Shown here piece after piece: positions 1-9,044 of a DNA stretch of 64,000 nucleotides; position 1 is the first letter of the stretch; each line of letters starts with the position of its first letter. The notes beneath the pieces were generated by a model. That model was not told where the DNA came from. It did not search any database and saw nothing but the letters and a program-made list of their open reading frames with translations. Source of the DNA: Anaerolineae bacterium (GTDB lineage Bacteria; Chloroflexota; Anaerolineae; Aggregatilineales; Phototrophicaceae); the NCBI GenBank assembly GCA_023382675.1, contig JAHDWN010000026.1, positions 34,539 through 98,538 of the forward strand, given 5' to 3'. Both the position numbers and the translations under genes were made by a program.

Positions 1-1428
1 ACCGCAGTGGAAGGACTGCACACCCAGTCGCCGGAAATCCGCGTCCCTGCGCTTGTCCACGCGCTTCATGATGAAGAGACCCAGGTGCGCCTCGCCGCCG
101 TTCATGCCCTGGCGCAAGAGCGTAGCGAAAAGATTCTGGATGAGCTGGTCGATATGCTGAACGATCCTGAATTTGTGGTCGCCGACGCTGCCGCCGAGGC
201 TTTAGGCACTATGACGCAGTCTGTTTTTGGTCGGCTTCTGGAAGCGCTCTCTCATTCCGAAGTTAACGTTCGCGGACGCGCCGTTGACATCGTGCGCAAA
301 CTGGCCGATCCGGGCGCGATCCCGGCGCTTATCCCTTTGCTCGACGATCCAGATCGTCCGCAGTTCGATGGACAGCGCCTCTGCGATAAAGCCGTGGCGG
401 CCCTGCGTGCCATTGGAACAGATGAAGCCCTCGACGCGCTCGAAGGCTGGCACGACGACGAAACACTGCCATCGCCGCCGCCCGACACGCTGGAATTGTT
501 CGACTCGGCCATCGAAGAGAACAGCGATCTTGCGCCATCGGAATTGTTGCCTCATGCCGATTTTGATTTCGACATGTCAACCCAGACCGCTGCGACTTTT
601 CAGGATGATTTGCCGCTTATCGGAGTCGAGTACGAAGATGAAGACGAGCCGTTCATCGAAGACTTTAAGCGCCAGCTCGCCCAGATGTTGATGCTGCTGC
701 GCTCGCAGGACTGGCGCACGCGCCAGGAAGCTGCGCGCGAACTGCGTAACCACACCTATCGACTTGGCAGGATCACGGACAGCGGTGAATTCGCCGAACA
801 CTTGATCCATGCTCTGGGCGACTCGGAGCATCTTGTACGCTGGTCAGTTACAGAGGCGCTTGCCTGGGTGCATAATCCTAAAGTGCCGCTCGCATTGGCG
901 GGGATGCTCCACGACAGAAGCTGGACGGTGCGGCTGGCGGCGCTGCGAGCGCTGTATGAACATGGCGATCCGCGAGTCGTGAATGCCGTCGTCGAAGCGC
1001 TGCGAGATGAGCACGCCCTCGTCCGCGAGTCCGCCGCAGAAGTCCTGGGCAAGCTCGGGCACGAAGATGCGGTCGCGCCGCTGACCGACGCTCTCAAAGA
1101 TGAACAGGGCTTTGTTCGGCGCGCCGCTGCGGATGCGCTCGGTGTGTTGGGGGCGAAGGAAGCGGTTCCCGCATTAATCGAGTCGCTTCAAGACAGCGAA
1201 TCGCAGGTTCGGTATGCGGTCGTCGAGGCATTGGGTAAAATTGCAGATCCGGCTATCGTCCGCAACCTGGCGCGTCTTCTCAGTGATACGCAGTCACCGA
1301 TGTGGGCGGAAGGACGCTCACTCAGTCAGGTTGTGGTTGATGCTTTGGGGAGGATCGACTCGCCTGACGCAAAGAAGGTATTGGAATACTGGAATAACCG
1401 GCGAGCGCAGTCCGGCAAGGAGTCGTGA
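1..1428 (+). CDS. HEAT-repeat (PBS lyase-type) protein, 5' end outside the window
   Basis: The frame is open from base 1, so the real start is probably upstream; a GTG at 7 is the first internal candidate. The protein is a chain of about 30-residue alpha-hairpin repeats with D..VR..A..ALG-type signatures, in two blocks. An acidic linker at roughly residues 150-220, rich in Asp and Glu, separates them. HEAT solenoids usually act as protein-binding scaffolds or as phycobilin-lyase relatives; nothing here points to bilin chemistry. It lies 30 bases upstream of the TIR-FGE gene on the same strand, so the two are probably co-transcribed and may work together. That partnership is inferred. Confidence 0.85.
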   Translation, partial: TAVEGLHTQSPEIRVPALVHALHDEETQVRLAAVHALAQERSEKILDELVDMLNDPEFVVADAAAEALGTMTQSVFGRLLEALSHSEVNVRGRAVDIVRKLADPGAIPALIPLLDDPDRPQFDGQRLCDKAVAALRAIGTDEALDALEGWHDDETLPSPPPDTLELFDSAIEENSDLAPSELLPHADFDFDMSTQTAATFQDDLPLIGVEYEDEDEPFIEDFKRQLAQMLMLLRSQDWRTRQEAARELRNHTYRLGRITDSGEFAEHLIHALGDSEHLVRWSVTEALAWVHNPKVPLALAGMLHDRSWTVRLAALRALYEHGDPRVVNAVVEALRDEHALVRESAAEVLGKLGHEDAVAPLTDALKDEQGFVRRAAADALGVLGAKEAVPALIESLQDSESQVRYAVVEALGKIADPAIVRNLARLLSDTQSPMWAEGRSLSQVVVDALGRIDSPDAKKVLEYWNNRRAQSGKES

Positions 1429-1458
1429 ACAGGTCACTGTTCATAAGGGGAAGCCATC

Positions 1459-3057
1459 ATGAGGATCTTCATCAGCTACGCACGGGTCGATAAGCCCTAC
1501 TGCGTCCAGATCGCCGAAATGTTGGATATTCATGAAACATGGTATGACCAGCGCTTGTACGCTGGGCAGGATTGGTGGAAAGAAATCCTGCAACGGCTTG
1601 ATTGGTGTGAAGGTTTCATCTACTTAATGTCGCCTGATTCTCTTGCCAGTGAATATTGCCAAAAAGAGTATTTGATCGCCCAACGCATCGGCAAGCCGAT
1701 CTTCCCCGTTCTCATTCATTCTGAGGCGCAGATTCCGGAAGTGCTGGCGAAATTCCAATATGTGGATCTCAGCCGAGGGCTGACTTCTGAGGGCACGCGC
1801 GCCCTGCTCAACGCCATTTTTGTTACTGAGCGCAACATGAATTTCAACGGCAGATCGCATCGGCACGCGCCCGAACCGCGCTTGTTAACGACGACCGGTG
1901 GCGAGACAGGCAGTGCCACAGCCACCGCCGATGTCCATGACCCGGCGGCGGTGATCGGCAAAGCGGCAGAGGCCATGGAAGCGGGCGATTATGACGGCGC
2001 GGTTTTCCTCTTGCGCCGTGCCCTGGAAACCGGCTACCGCTCACGCTTCATCGATCTCAACGGCCTGCTCAACGAAGCCGAGGCAGCTTTGGAGCGCCAG
2101 ACGCGCCAGCGGGAAATCGAACGTGAGTACCAGACCATTGCCGAACTGGTCAAGCGGCGGCGCACCCGCGCTCACGGCTGTCATGCGCTGGCGGCTTTCC
2201 GTAAAGCTGTGCCCGACTACGACCCGGAAAATCTGTACGAATTGTGCGCCGACGTCCAGGCTGCGCAGGCCGTGCGCCCCGAGTCCCTGCCCCGAATCGC
2301 CAGCAAACCACGCTTCAGCCTGCCCTTATTGGAGTGGTGCTCGATCTCCGGCGGCAATGTCATTCTCAGCGACCCGACGCACGCTGGCAACAGCGCGGGC
2401 AAGTCGCTGCATTTCGCCGGACAGTCACAGCTCGTCGAACCGTTCCGGATCGCCAAGTATCCCGTCACCAATACGCAGTATCAGATCTTTGTCGATGATC
2501 TCGATGGCTACTGCAATCCGAAGTGGTGGGGCTACTCTGCCTTCGCCCAGGCATGGCGTTCGTCCAACCCAAAGCCGGCCGATTCTCAGTTCAAGGGCGA
2601 GGAGCGCCCGCGTGAAAACGTCACCTGGTTCGAGGCGATGGCTTACTGCTTCTGGCTCTCGGAGAAGATGGATCTGCCGATTATGCTGCCGACCAAGCAG
2701 CAGTGGCGGCGCGCCGCGCAGGGTGACGACGGTCGTATCTATCCCTGGGGCAACGACTTCGACACTTCCTTCTGCAACACGCGCGAAAGCCGCATCCGCA
2801 TGACCACACTCGTCATGCGCTATGATCGTGGCCTCAGCCCGTACGGTGTATACGATATGGCGGGGAATGTGTGGGAGTGGTGTTTGAACAGCGCTTACGA
2901 CGACCTGGCGATCACAACGGATCGACCGCGTGCGGTGCAGGGCGGATCATTCATTGGCGCGCACGAGCGGGCACAGATCAACTTCAGCTTCGACCTCGCG
3001 CCCGATTATCACTATGGCAGCATCGGCTTTCGTCTTGCCTGTGCGCTGGATTCCTGA
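1459..3057 (+). CDS. TIR domain fused to a formylglycine-generating-enzyme-like (SUMF1) domain
   Basis: Residues 1-110 are a TIR domain. They begin with IFISYAR and carry SPDSLASEYCQKE, where the last Glu matches the usual NADase glutamate. A helical linker at about 110-285 has a Lys/Arg-rich helix. Residues about 290-530 form an FGE-sulfatase/SUMF1 fold with FRIAKYPVTN, LPTKQQWRRAA, YPWGN, GNVWEWC and a GGSF strand. True FGEs have two catalytic Cys just after GGS; here the stretch reads GGSFIGAHERAQ with none, so formylglycine formation is unlikely. TIR domains either bind partners or cleave NAD+. GGGGAAG-type spacing precedes the ATG. The downstream gene starts two bases after the stop. Confidence 0.88.
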   Translation: MRIFISYARVDKPYCVQIAEMLDIHETWYDQRLYAGQDWWKEILQRLDWCEGFIYLMSPDSLASEYCQKEYLIAQRIGKPIFPVLIHSEAQIPEVLAKFQYVDLSRGLTSEGTRALLNAIFVTERNMNFNGRSHRHAPEPRLLTTTGGETGSATATADVHDPAAVIGKAAEAMEAGDYDGAVFLLRRALETGYRSRFIDLNGLLNEAEAALERQTRQREIEREYQTIAELVKRRRTRAHGCHALAAFRKAVPDYDPENLYELCADVQAAQAVRPESLPRIASKPRFSLPLLEWCSISGGNVILSDPTHAGNSAGKSLHFAGQSQLVEPFRIAKYPVTNTQYQIFVDDLDGYCNPKWWGYSAFAQAWRSSNPKPADSQFKGEERPRENVTWFEAMAYCFWLSEKMDLPIMLPTKQQWRRAAQGDDGRIYPWGNDFDTSFCNTRESRIRMTTLVMRYDRGLSPYGVYDMAGNVWEWCLNSAYDDLAITTDRPRAVQGGSFIGAHERAQINFSFDLAPDYHYGSIGFRLACALDS

Positions 3058-3059
3058 CC

Positions 3060-4196
3060 ATGGTCAAAATCCCGTCCAGGCTGATCGCCGGGATCATCTG
3101 CCTGGTCGCGCTCACCCTGTTCGGCGGGGCGGCCAACGGCCAGCCAGCGACGCGCCCGTTCTATCTCGGTTTTACTCCGTTTCCCTATGAGATCAGCCAG
3201 GCGGCGGTCGATTTCACCTACGATCACATTGCCGAGGATGCTGACCTGATCGTTCACCATTTCGACAACGGCGTGCCCTGGGTCGAAGCGCTGGCCGGCG
3301 ACGCCTACCATAGCAGTATCCAGGATGATTGGAATTACCGCCGCTTCCGCACCCCGGCGACACACAAAGTGCTGGTGACGGTGACGCCCATCGCTTTCAT
3401 GCGCGATGGTCTCGCCAACTACCGTGCCGAGCGCGAAGATATGCCGCTGCCGCCGCCGTTCGCTGCCTATGGCTTCGATCACCCGGATGTGGCGACCGCT
3501 TTCTTGCGCTACTGCGAAGACATCATTGCTCACTTCGACCCGGATTATTTCATGTTCGGCATCGAAGTCAATCTACTCATGAAACTGCGTCCCGATCTCT
3601 GGGACAGTTACATGACGCTGCACCGGCACATCTATACCGAACTCAAAGCGGCGCATCCCGATCTGCCGGTCTTTGTCTCTGTCGCCGGCATCGACCTGCT
3701 TGAAGGCTACACTGACGCTGACCACGCCGATCAGATGCGCGCGCTGGCGGACATCCTCGATTACACCGACGTTCTCGGCCTGTCGGTTTATCCGTACATG
3801 ACCGCCTACATGACCAACAGCCTGCCCGAAGACATGTTCGACCGGCTGGCGGCGCTGACCGATAAGCCTATCGCTGTCACCGAGACTGGCTATCCCGCGC
3901 AATCATTCAGCATCGACGCGGGCAACGGTGTGCGCCTGACCTTCGAGTCCGACGCCGAGAAGCAGGCGCGTTATACTGCTCTGCTGCTCGACGCCGCGCA
4001 AGAATATGACTTTGTTTTTGTCGTCAATTTTGTCCTGCGCGATTACGATGCCCTCTGGCGGCAGATTGGCGCGCACGAGGATCTCACCATCGCCTGGCGA
4101 GACACCGGCCTCTACGACGAAGACGGTGGCACCCGCCCGGCTCTCGATCTCTGGCGCGCTGCCCTGGCGCTGCCCCTCCAATCGACTTCCTCCTAA
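3060..4196 (+). CDS. secreted clan GH-A-like TIM-barrel protein
   Basis: A 378-residue protein with an N-terminal signal peptide (hydrophobic residues about 7-25, ending near ANGQP). The body looks like a beta/alpha barrel of the arabinogalactanase/GH53-like kind. GIEVN around Glu169 sits where the acid/base would be, and AVTETGYP around Glu275 where the nucleophile would be. Substrate is not evident. The ATG lies two bases after the TIR-FGE stop, so translation is probably coupled. A frame extension upstream of 3060 overlaps the TIR-FGE gene and was not used because the signal peptide starts here. It could be a non-catalytic barrel. Confidence 0.75.
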   Translation: MVKIPSRLIAGIICLVALTLFGGAANGQPATRPFYLGFTPFPYEISQAAVDFTYDHIAEDADLIVHHFDNGVPWVEALAGDAYHSSIQDDWNYRRFRTPATHKVLVTVTPIAFMRDGLANYRAEREDMPLPPPFAAYGFDHPDVATAFLRYCEDIIAHFDPDYFMFGIEVNLLMKLRPDLWDSYMTLHRHIYTELKAAHPDLPVFVSVAGIDLLEGYTDADHADQMRALADILDYTDVLGLSVYPYMTAYMTNSLPEDMFDRLAALTDKPIAVTETGYPAQSFSIDAGNGVRLTFESDAEKQARYTALLLDAAQEYDFVFVVNFVLRDYDALWRQIGAHEDLTIAWRDTGLYDEDGGTRPALDLWRAALALPLQSTSS

Positions 4197-4511
4197 GGTA
4201 GGACGCTCCCGTCCATCCTGCGCACGTTATCGCTCTGCGCATCCTGTGCTTGAATGAAAGCGACATCAGGACGCACATACTTTCAGTAGCGCTGCGCAGC
4301 TCTCTCTGATCGTTAGCCTCACATGATGTCGTCGGCTGGTTTCCCTTACGGAGCTATGCCTGTGTCGGCATGAAGCGTGCGTGACTCGTGGATGGCTCCG
4401 TTGCACTCAGAACGAACACCCGCCATCCGCTGGCAGCGATCAAGGAGCAACATTTGTCACGACCCGAAAAACACGCCACACATTCGCAATTTGTCACTAT
4501 CTCAGGAGTTC
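4197..4511. other. 315-base intergenic region
   Basis: No gene is seen. A short stem GGACG/CGTCC at about 4203-4216 follows the upstream stop but has no T-tract. The nonamer ATTTGTCAC occurs twice as a direct repeat, at 4452-4460 and 4489-4497, 37 bases apart and close to the cupredoxin start. It could be a regulator site for the copper/cytochrome operon, but that is a guess. Confidence 0.4.
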
Positions 4512-5537
4512 ATGATGCAGTTTTCGTCCATATATCTACAACGGCTGTCTAAGGTGGCCCTCGTTGGTGCCGTCGTCCTTAGCGCTGTGCTCGGGGTTCT
4601 CACCTCGCGCCAGGCGGCACTGGCGCAGGAGATGGCCCCGCAGACCTATATCGTTCAGGTTGGCGCGGGTGCTCCCGGCAACGCCGATCTGCTTCTGTTC
4701 GCCCCGAACAACCTCCAGGTACACCGCGGTGATACCGTCACCTGGGCAGTTGGCGGCTTCCACAACGTTCGCTTCGCCAGTGCGCCAGAACCGCTGGTCG
4801 TGCCGCAAGAAGTTAATGGTCAGCAGGCGCCCACCTTCAATCCGGCCATCGCTTTCCCGACCATCGAGAGCGGCGCAACGTATTCCGGCGGTGATGTCAA
4901 CAGCGGCTTGCCCGGCGAAGTGCCGATGTTCTCGCTCGTCATCGACCTGGAGCCGGGTACGTATTCCTATCTGTGCGACGTTCACCCCGGCATGGCAGGT
5001 ACGCTCACCGTGGCTGATTCGGCCACGCCGATCCCCAGCCCCACCGAAGTCACCCTTCAGGCAGGCGGTGAAATTGGCGCGACCGCCGGTGCAGCGCGGC
5101 AGGCGTTCGTCGAACTCTCCAACTCGATGCCTATGATGAGCGATGCGGACTCGCTCAGCGTTCAGATGGGTACTGCGGGTGCAGCCAACTTGAATGCCTT
5201 CTTCCCCTACGTCGCAGTTATCAAGGCCGGTCAGAGTGTCGCCTGGTCGCATCCAGAAGGCACATTCGAGACGCACACTGTTTCCTGGCCGAGTGTTCTG
5301 GGGCAGGAAATCATCCCTGTGGAGCGTGACGGGATGCCTCCGGCGCTGACGCTGGGTCCCGCCCTCGCGCCAGGCACACCCGATGGTTCGACCGTCGGTG
5401 CAGATGGCACCTTCAACAGCGGCGCGATCGTCGCCGGTCAGACATACACCCTGACCTTCAGCGAGCCGGGCGTCTACCCCTACGTTTGCAGTCTCCATCC
5501 GGGGATGCAGGGTGTGGTCGTCGTCCAACCGCAGTAA
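4512..5537 (+). CDS. exported two-domain cupredoxin (plastocyanin/azurin-like)
   Basis: 341 residues from the ATG at 4512, placed by AGGAG at 4504-4508. A signal/anchor segment ends near residue 40 (ALAQE). Two plastocyanin-like domains follow. The first has an upstream His in GGFHNV and Cys155-x2-His158-x2-Met161. The second has His in ETHTVSW and Cys326-x2-His329-x2-Met332. Both type 1 copper sites therefore look intact. Cupredoxins shuttle single electrons in the periplasm or outside the membrane. The next genes are SCO and a cytochrome c, which supports a role in respiratory electron transfer or copper delivery. Tandem cupredoxins could also be a nitrite-reductase-like fragment, but no type 2 copper ligands were seen. 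Confidence 0.88.
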   Translation: MMQFSSIYLQRLSKVALVGAVVLSAVLGVLTSRQAALAQEMAPQTYIVQVGAGAPGNADLLLFAPNNLQVHRGDTVTWAVGGFHNVRFASAPEPLVVPQEVNGQQAPTFNPAIAFPTIESGATYSGGDVNSGLPGEVPMFSLVIDLEPGTYSYLCDVHPGMAGTLTVADSATPIPSPTEVTLQAGGEIGATAGAARQAFVELSNSMPMMSDADSLSVQMGTAGAANLNAFFPYVAVIKAGQSVAWSHPEGTFETHTVSWPSVLGQEIIPVERDGMPPALTLGPALAPGTPDGSTVGADGTFNSGAIVAGQTYTLTFSEPGVYPYVCSLHPGMQGVVVVQPQ

Positions 5538-5623
5538 CTCGTTCGCTCTGGGAGGCGGAATCAGCCGCCTCCCTCCTGACACCAATATTCGGTCCGAAAC
5601 AATCATTCGTGAGGTCAGTCGGT

Positions 5624-6349
5624 ATGATCGATCAACTTCGCAGCAGCACGAGCAGCGCTCGCCTGCGCCCGGTATTTTTTCTGGCACTCATTGTGCTCGT
5701 TTTTGTCGCCAGTTTTGGCGTAAGCACTCTTTTATCCAGCAACGCCGGACAATCGCAATCCGCCGCAGCGCCCGCGCCATCGAACGGCGGCGGCGCAGCG
5801 CGTGTCAACCCGCCGTTCCGGGTCAGCGATTTCACGCTGACATCCAAGACGGGCGAGCCGATGAGCCTCAGCGATCTGCGCGGCAAACCGGTCATGCTCA
5901 TGTTCGGCTATACCCACTGCGCGGATGTCTGCCCGCTCACGCTCGCGCACTACCGGCAGGTCAAAGATCTGCTCGGCGACGCTGGCAACGACGTGAATTT
6001 TCTGTTTATCAGCGTCGATGGTACGCGCGACACGCCCCATATCGTGAATGACTACCTCGCCCGGTTTGATCCGTCATTCTTCGGCATGATCGGCGATCCG
6101 GACACGCTCGACCGTATCAGTAGCGAGTACGGGCTCGTGTATTCCGTCGATGCGCCGATTGACGATCATGACCACGCCAGCGGTGCAGCCGACGATCACA
6201 GCCACACCCAGGATGACTACTCTGTAGAACATTCGTCGCCATCGTTCCTTATTGATCGGAATGGTTTCCTGCGAACGGTCTTCTTTTTCGGCGCAGACGC
6301 CGAGACGATGGCCGATAATCTGCGTGAAGTGCTGGGAGAAGATGCCTGA
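5624..6349 (+). CDS. SCO1/SenC/PrrC family copper chaperone
   Basis: 241 residues from the ATG at 5624. One N-terminal membrane helix (about 16-36) is followed by a thioredoxin-fold domain with GYTHCADVCPLT (Cys99, Cys103) and a conserved later His at 203. These three residues bind copper in SCO proteins, which mature the CuA site of cytochrome c oxidase. Just before His203 is an extra His/Asp-rich loop (about 180-203) with six or so His, possibly an added metal-binding arm. The stop overlaps the next start (TGATG), so it is translationally coupled to the cytochrome c gene. Confidence 0.93.
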   Translation: MIDQLRSSTSSARLRPVFFLALIVLVFVASFGVSTLLSSNAGQSQSAAAPAPSNGGGAARVNPPFRVSDFTLTSKTGEPMSLSDLRGKPVMLMFGYTHCADVCPLTLAHYRQVKDLLGDAGNDVNFLFISVDGTRDTPHIVNDYLARFDPSFFGMIGDPDTLDRISSEYGLVYSVDAPIDDHDHASGAADDHSHTQDDYSVEHSSPSFLIDRNGFLRTVFFFGADAETMADNLREVLGEDA

Positions 6350-6864
6350 TGAAAGCGCTGTCGCTTGTGATCGCCCTGTTTTTGGCCGTGGCGCTGGCGG
6401 CCTGCGGCTCCGTAGCTGAGTCTGTGCAGCCTGCGCCGACTTCAACACCGCTGCCGCAAGCGGCTGCCACGGCGTTGCCGACGGTCGAAGCCGAAGTCTC
6501 TACGAGTGCCGCGCAGGGCGACCCGGCGATGGGGCAGCAGTTGTTCACGACTTTCCAGCCGAAAGTCGGCACGACCTGCACGGCCTGTCACCGTGTCGAC
6601 AGCGATGACCGTCTCGTCGGTCCCGGCCTGCTTCACGTCGCCGAGCGCGCCGCCACGCGCATGACGGGTGTCAGTGCGGCAGACTATCTCCACACATCTA
6701 TCGTCGATCCGTCCGCCTACGTGGTCGATGGCTATCCCGACATCATGCCCAAGAATTGGAGCGCTGCTTTCGACGAGAGCCAGTTGAACGACCTGGTGGC
6801 CTATTTGATGAGCCTGTCTGCGAACGCCACTATCGCCAGTGCCTCGACTTCCGGTGAGTATTAG
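6349..6864 (+). CDS. lipoprotein monohaem cytochrome c
   Basis: 171 residues. A lipoprotein signal ends in LAAC with Cys19 as the lipid site, then a Thr/Pro/Ala linker leads to a class I cytochrome c domain. The haem motif is Cys77-x2-Cys80-His81, and Met133 in DIMPKNW is the likely sixth ligand. It would be anchored on the outer face of the membrane and pass electrons, probably with the upstream cupredoxin. Its start overlaps the SCO stop by one base. No oxidase subunits are in the window. Confidence 0.9.
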   Translation: MKALSLVIALFLAVALAACGSVAESVQPAPTSTPLPQAAATALPTVEAEVSTSAAQGDPAMGQQLFTTFQPKVGTTCTACHRVDSDDRLVGPGLLHVAERAATRMTGVSAADYLHTSIVDPSAYVVDGYPDIMPKNWSAAFDESQLNDLVAYLMSLSANATIASASTSGEY

Positions 6865-6962
6865 CATCGCTTGAGCATGACATTTCGCGCGCCCCTTTGA
6901 CTGCGTCTCGTGCTATCATTGCTGCCCGTGATTGTTTAGGATGACCATGGAGTAGTGAGATT

Positions 6963-7913
6963 ATGGGACGCAGCAAGATAAGTATTATTGGTGCAGGAAA
7001 TGTCGGTGCGACCTGCGCACACTGGATTGCCACGCGCGAACTGGGCGACGTGGTACTCATCGACGTGCTCGAAGGCCCCGCCAAAGGCAAGGCGCTCGAT
7101 CTGTTCGAAGCCACGCCCGTTTTCAAACTCGATTTGAACATCGCGGGCGGCGGCCCGAATGACTACGACCTGACCGCAGGCTCGGATGTCATTGTCATCA
7201 CCGCCGGTGTGCCACGCAAGAAAGACCCGGTCACGGGGCAATTCCCCAGCCGCGATGAACTTGTCAAGACCAATCAAAAGATCGTCGGCGAAGTCGCCCG
7301 CGAAGTCGCGCGCCGCTCGCCGGAAGCGATTCTGATCATCGTCAGCAACCCGCTCGACGCCATGTGCCACGTTGCGCTCAACGAGAGCGGCTTCCCCAGC
7401 CACCGCGTCATCGGGCAGGCGGGCGCGCTCGATACTGCTCGGTACAAGGCTTTCCTGGCGATGGAACTCGGCGTCAGCGTACGTGACATTCACGGCATCG
7501 TCCTTGGCGGCCACGGCGATGAGATGGTGCCGCTGCCACGGCATACCTCGGTCGCGGGTATCCCCGTGCGCGAGCTGGTGCCGGAAGATCGTCTCCAGGA
7601 GATCATCGCCCGCACGCGCAAGGGCGGTGGCGAAATCGTCGGCCTGATCGGCGTCAGCGCCTGGTACGCCCCGGCGGCGGGCACGGTCGAAATGGTCGAG
7701 GCCATTGTCCGCGATCAGAAGCGTGTCATCCCAAGCGCGGTGTTGCTCACCGGCCAGTATGGTCATAATGGCCTGTACATCGGCGTTCCGGCGGTGCTCG
7801 GCAAGGGCGGCGTCGAAAAAGTCATCGAGATGCAGCTCAACGACGAAGAAAAAGCGATGCTTGAAGTCAGCGCCAAAGCCGTCCAATCTGTCGTCGGTGT
7901 TCTTGGCTACTAA
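6963..7913 (+). CDS. mdh: malate dehydrogenase (LDH-like type)
   Basis: 316 residues, full length. The N-terminal Rossmann motif is GAGNVGA, with Asp in VLIDV as the NAD ribose contact. Arg residues in GVPRKKD and the SRDEL region fit malate/oxaloacetate selection rather than lactate. The catalytic His is near 184 in GGHGDEMVPL. It catalyses NAD-dependent malate/oxaloacetate conversion in the TCA cycle. It stands alone, with a hairpin downstream. Fumarase is also in this window, at 21.6-23 kb, but far away. Confidence 0.95.
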   Translation: MGRSKISIIGAGNVGATCAHWIATRELGDVVLIDVLEGPAKGKALDLFEATPVFKLDLNIAGGGPNDYDLTAGSDVIVITAGVPRKKDPVTGQFPSRDELVKTNQKIVGEVAREVARRSPEAILIIVSNPLDAMCHVALNESGFPSHRVIGQAGALDTARYKAFLAMELGVSVRDIHGIVLGGHGDEMVPLPRHTSVAGIPVRELVPEDRLQEIIARTRKGGGEIVGLIGVSAWYAPAAGTVEMVEAIVRDQKRVIPSAVLLTGQYGHNGLYIGVPAVLGKGGVEKVIEMQLNDEEKAMLEVSAKAVQSVVGVLGY

Positions 7914-7970
7914 CACATGCGCGTTTGTGCTCGCCCATCAGCGGCGGGCAAAAATCCACACGCAAACCAC

Positions 7971-7998
7971 CGTACAGCCCTCTCGCCAGGGCTGTACG
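7971..7998 (+). terminator. strong hairpin after mdh
   Basis: CGTACAGCCCT and AGGGCTGTACG form an 11-bp perfect stem around the six-base loop CTCGCC. It lies 58 bases after the mdh stop. No T-tract follows, so it may be a weak or factor-assisted terminator, or an mRNA 3' stabiliser. Confidence 0.5.
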
Positions 7999-8090
7999 CA
8001 TTAAACGGAGACGTTCCGCGCCTTGATCTCCGCTCGCCGTTAGGATAGGCTTCCTGTCTTCGCCCTTGATATATCAGACAGGTCAGCGTT

Positions 8091-9026
8091 ATGGCGCAAG
8101 TTGTTTTCATGGGGACACCCGAGTTTGCTGTCCCGGCGCTAGAGCGCCTGATCGAGAATTACACGGTCGTCGGCGTCGTCACGCAGCCGGATCGGCCTGC
8201 CGGGCGCGGCAAGCAGGTGCAGATGTCGCCCGTCAAACAGGTGGCGCTGGCAGCGGGCATCCCCGTCTTCCAGCCGGAGAAGCTGCGCAAGCCGGAAGCC
8301 ATCGAGACTTTGCGCCAGTGGCAAGCCGACGTCTACGTTGTCGCGGCGTTTGGGCAAATCTTGCCCCAGGACGTGCTCGACATCCCGCCGCATGGCGCGC
8401 TCAACATTCACGCCTCACTGCTGCCGCGCTGGCGGGGCGCTGCGCCGATTCAGGCAGCCATCCGCGCGGGCGACACTGTCAGCGGCATCACCATCATGAA
8501 GCTGGATGCCGGGCTGGATACCGGCCCGATGCTGATCCGGCGCGCCATCGCTCTCGCCTCTGACGAGACGGGTCAGAGTCTGCACGACAAGCTCAGCCAG
8601 TTGGGCGGCGACCTGTTGTTCGAAACACTGCCGGGTTATCTTAGTGGCGAGATCACCCCCCAAGCTCAGGACGACACGCTGGCGACGCTGGCTCCGCGCA
8701 TTGACAAGGCCGAAGGTCGCATCGATTGGACACAATCCGCCGAGCAGATCGAGCGGACGATCCGCGCGTTTACGCCCTGGCCGGGAACGTTCACGTATTG
8801 GAATGGCAAACTGCTCAAGCTGATCGCGGCGGATCTCGCCTCTGGCGCAGGCGATCATGAGGCGCACCCCGGCGTCGTGGCTCAATTTGACGGCAAGGTC
8901 GCCATCGGCACCGCCGACGGCTGGATCTACCCGACGCAGGTGCAGCTCGAAGGCAAGAGCGCCGTCAGCATCGACGCTTTCGTCCGCGGCCATCCGGCGT
9001 TTCTGGGAGCGAATCTTGGGGAGTAG
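8091..9026 (+). CDS. fmt: methionyl-tRNA formyltransferase
   Basis: 311 residues. The N-terminal formyltransferase domain opens with VVFMGTPEFAVPAL and contains NIHASLLPRWRGAAPIQ, the folate/active-site signature with the catalytic Asn and His. A later Asp in LDAGLDTGP completes the site. The C-terminal tRNA-binding domain follows (about 210-305). It formylates the initiator Met-tRNA. The usual partner def (peptide deformylase) is not adjacent. The gene ends tail-to-tail with the glycosyltransferase. Confidence 0.96.
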   Translation: MAQVVFMGTPEFAVPALERLIENYTVVGVVTQPDRPAGRGKQVQMSPVKQVALAAGIPVFQPEKLRKPEAIETLRQWQADVYVVAAFGQILPQDVLDIPPHGALNIHASLLPRWRGAAPIQAAIRAGDTVSGITIMKLDAGLDTGPMLIRRAIALASDETGQSLHDKLSQLGGDLLFETLPGYLSGEITPQAQDDTLATLAPRIDKAEGRIDWTQSAEQIERTIRAFTPWPGTFTYWNGKLLKLIAADLASGAGDHEAHPGVVAQFDGKVAIGTADGWIYPTQVQLEGKSAVSIDAFVRGHPAFLGANLGE

Positions 9027-9044
9027 CGCTGCTAGCGCGCAAAC

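Noticed and set aside
202..691. Open frames inside the HEAT gene in other frames
   Set aside because: They follow the codon pattern of the real gene in antisense or shifted frames and show no domain signature.
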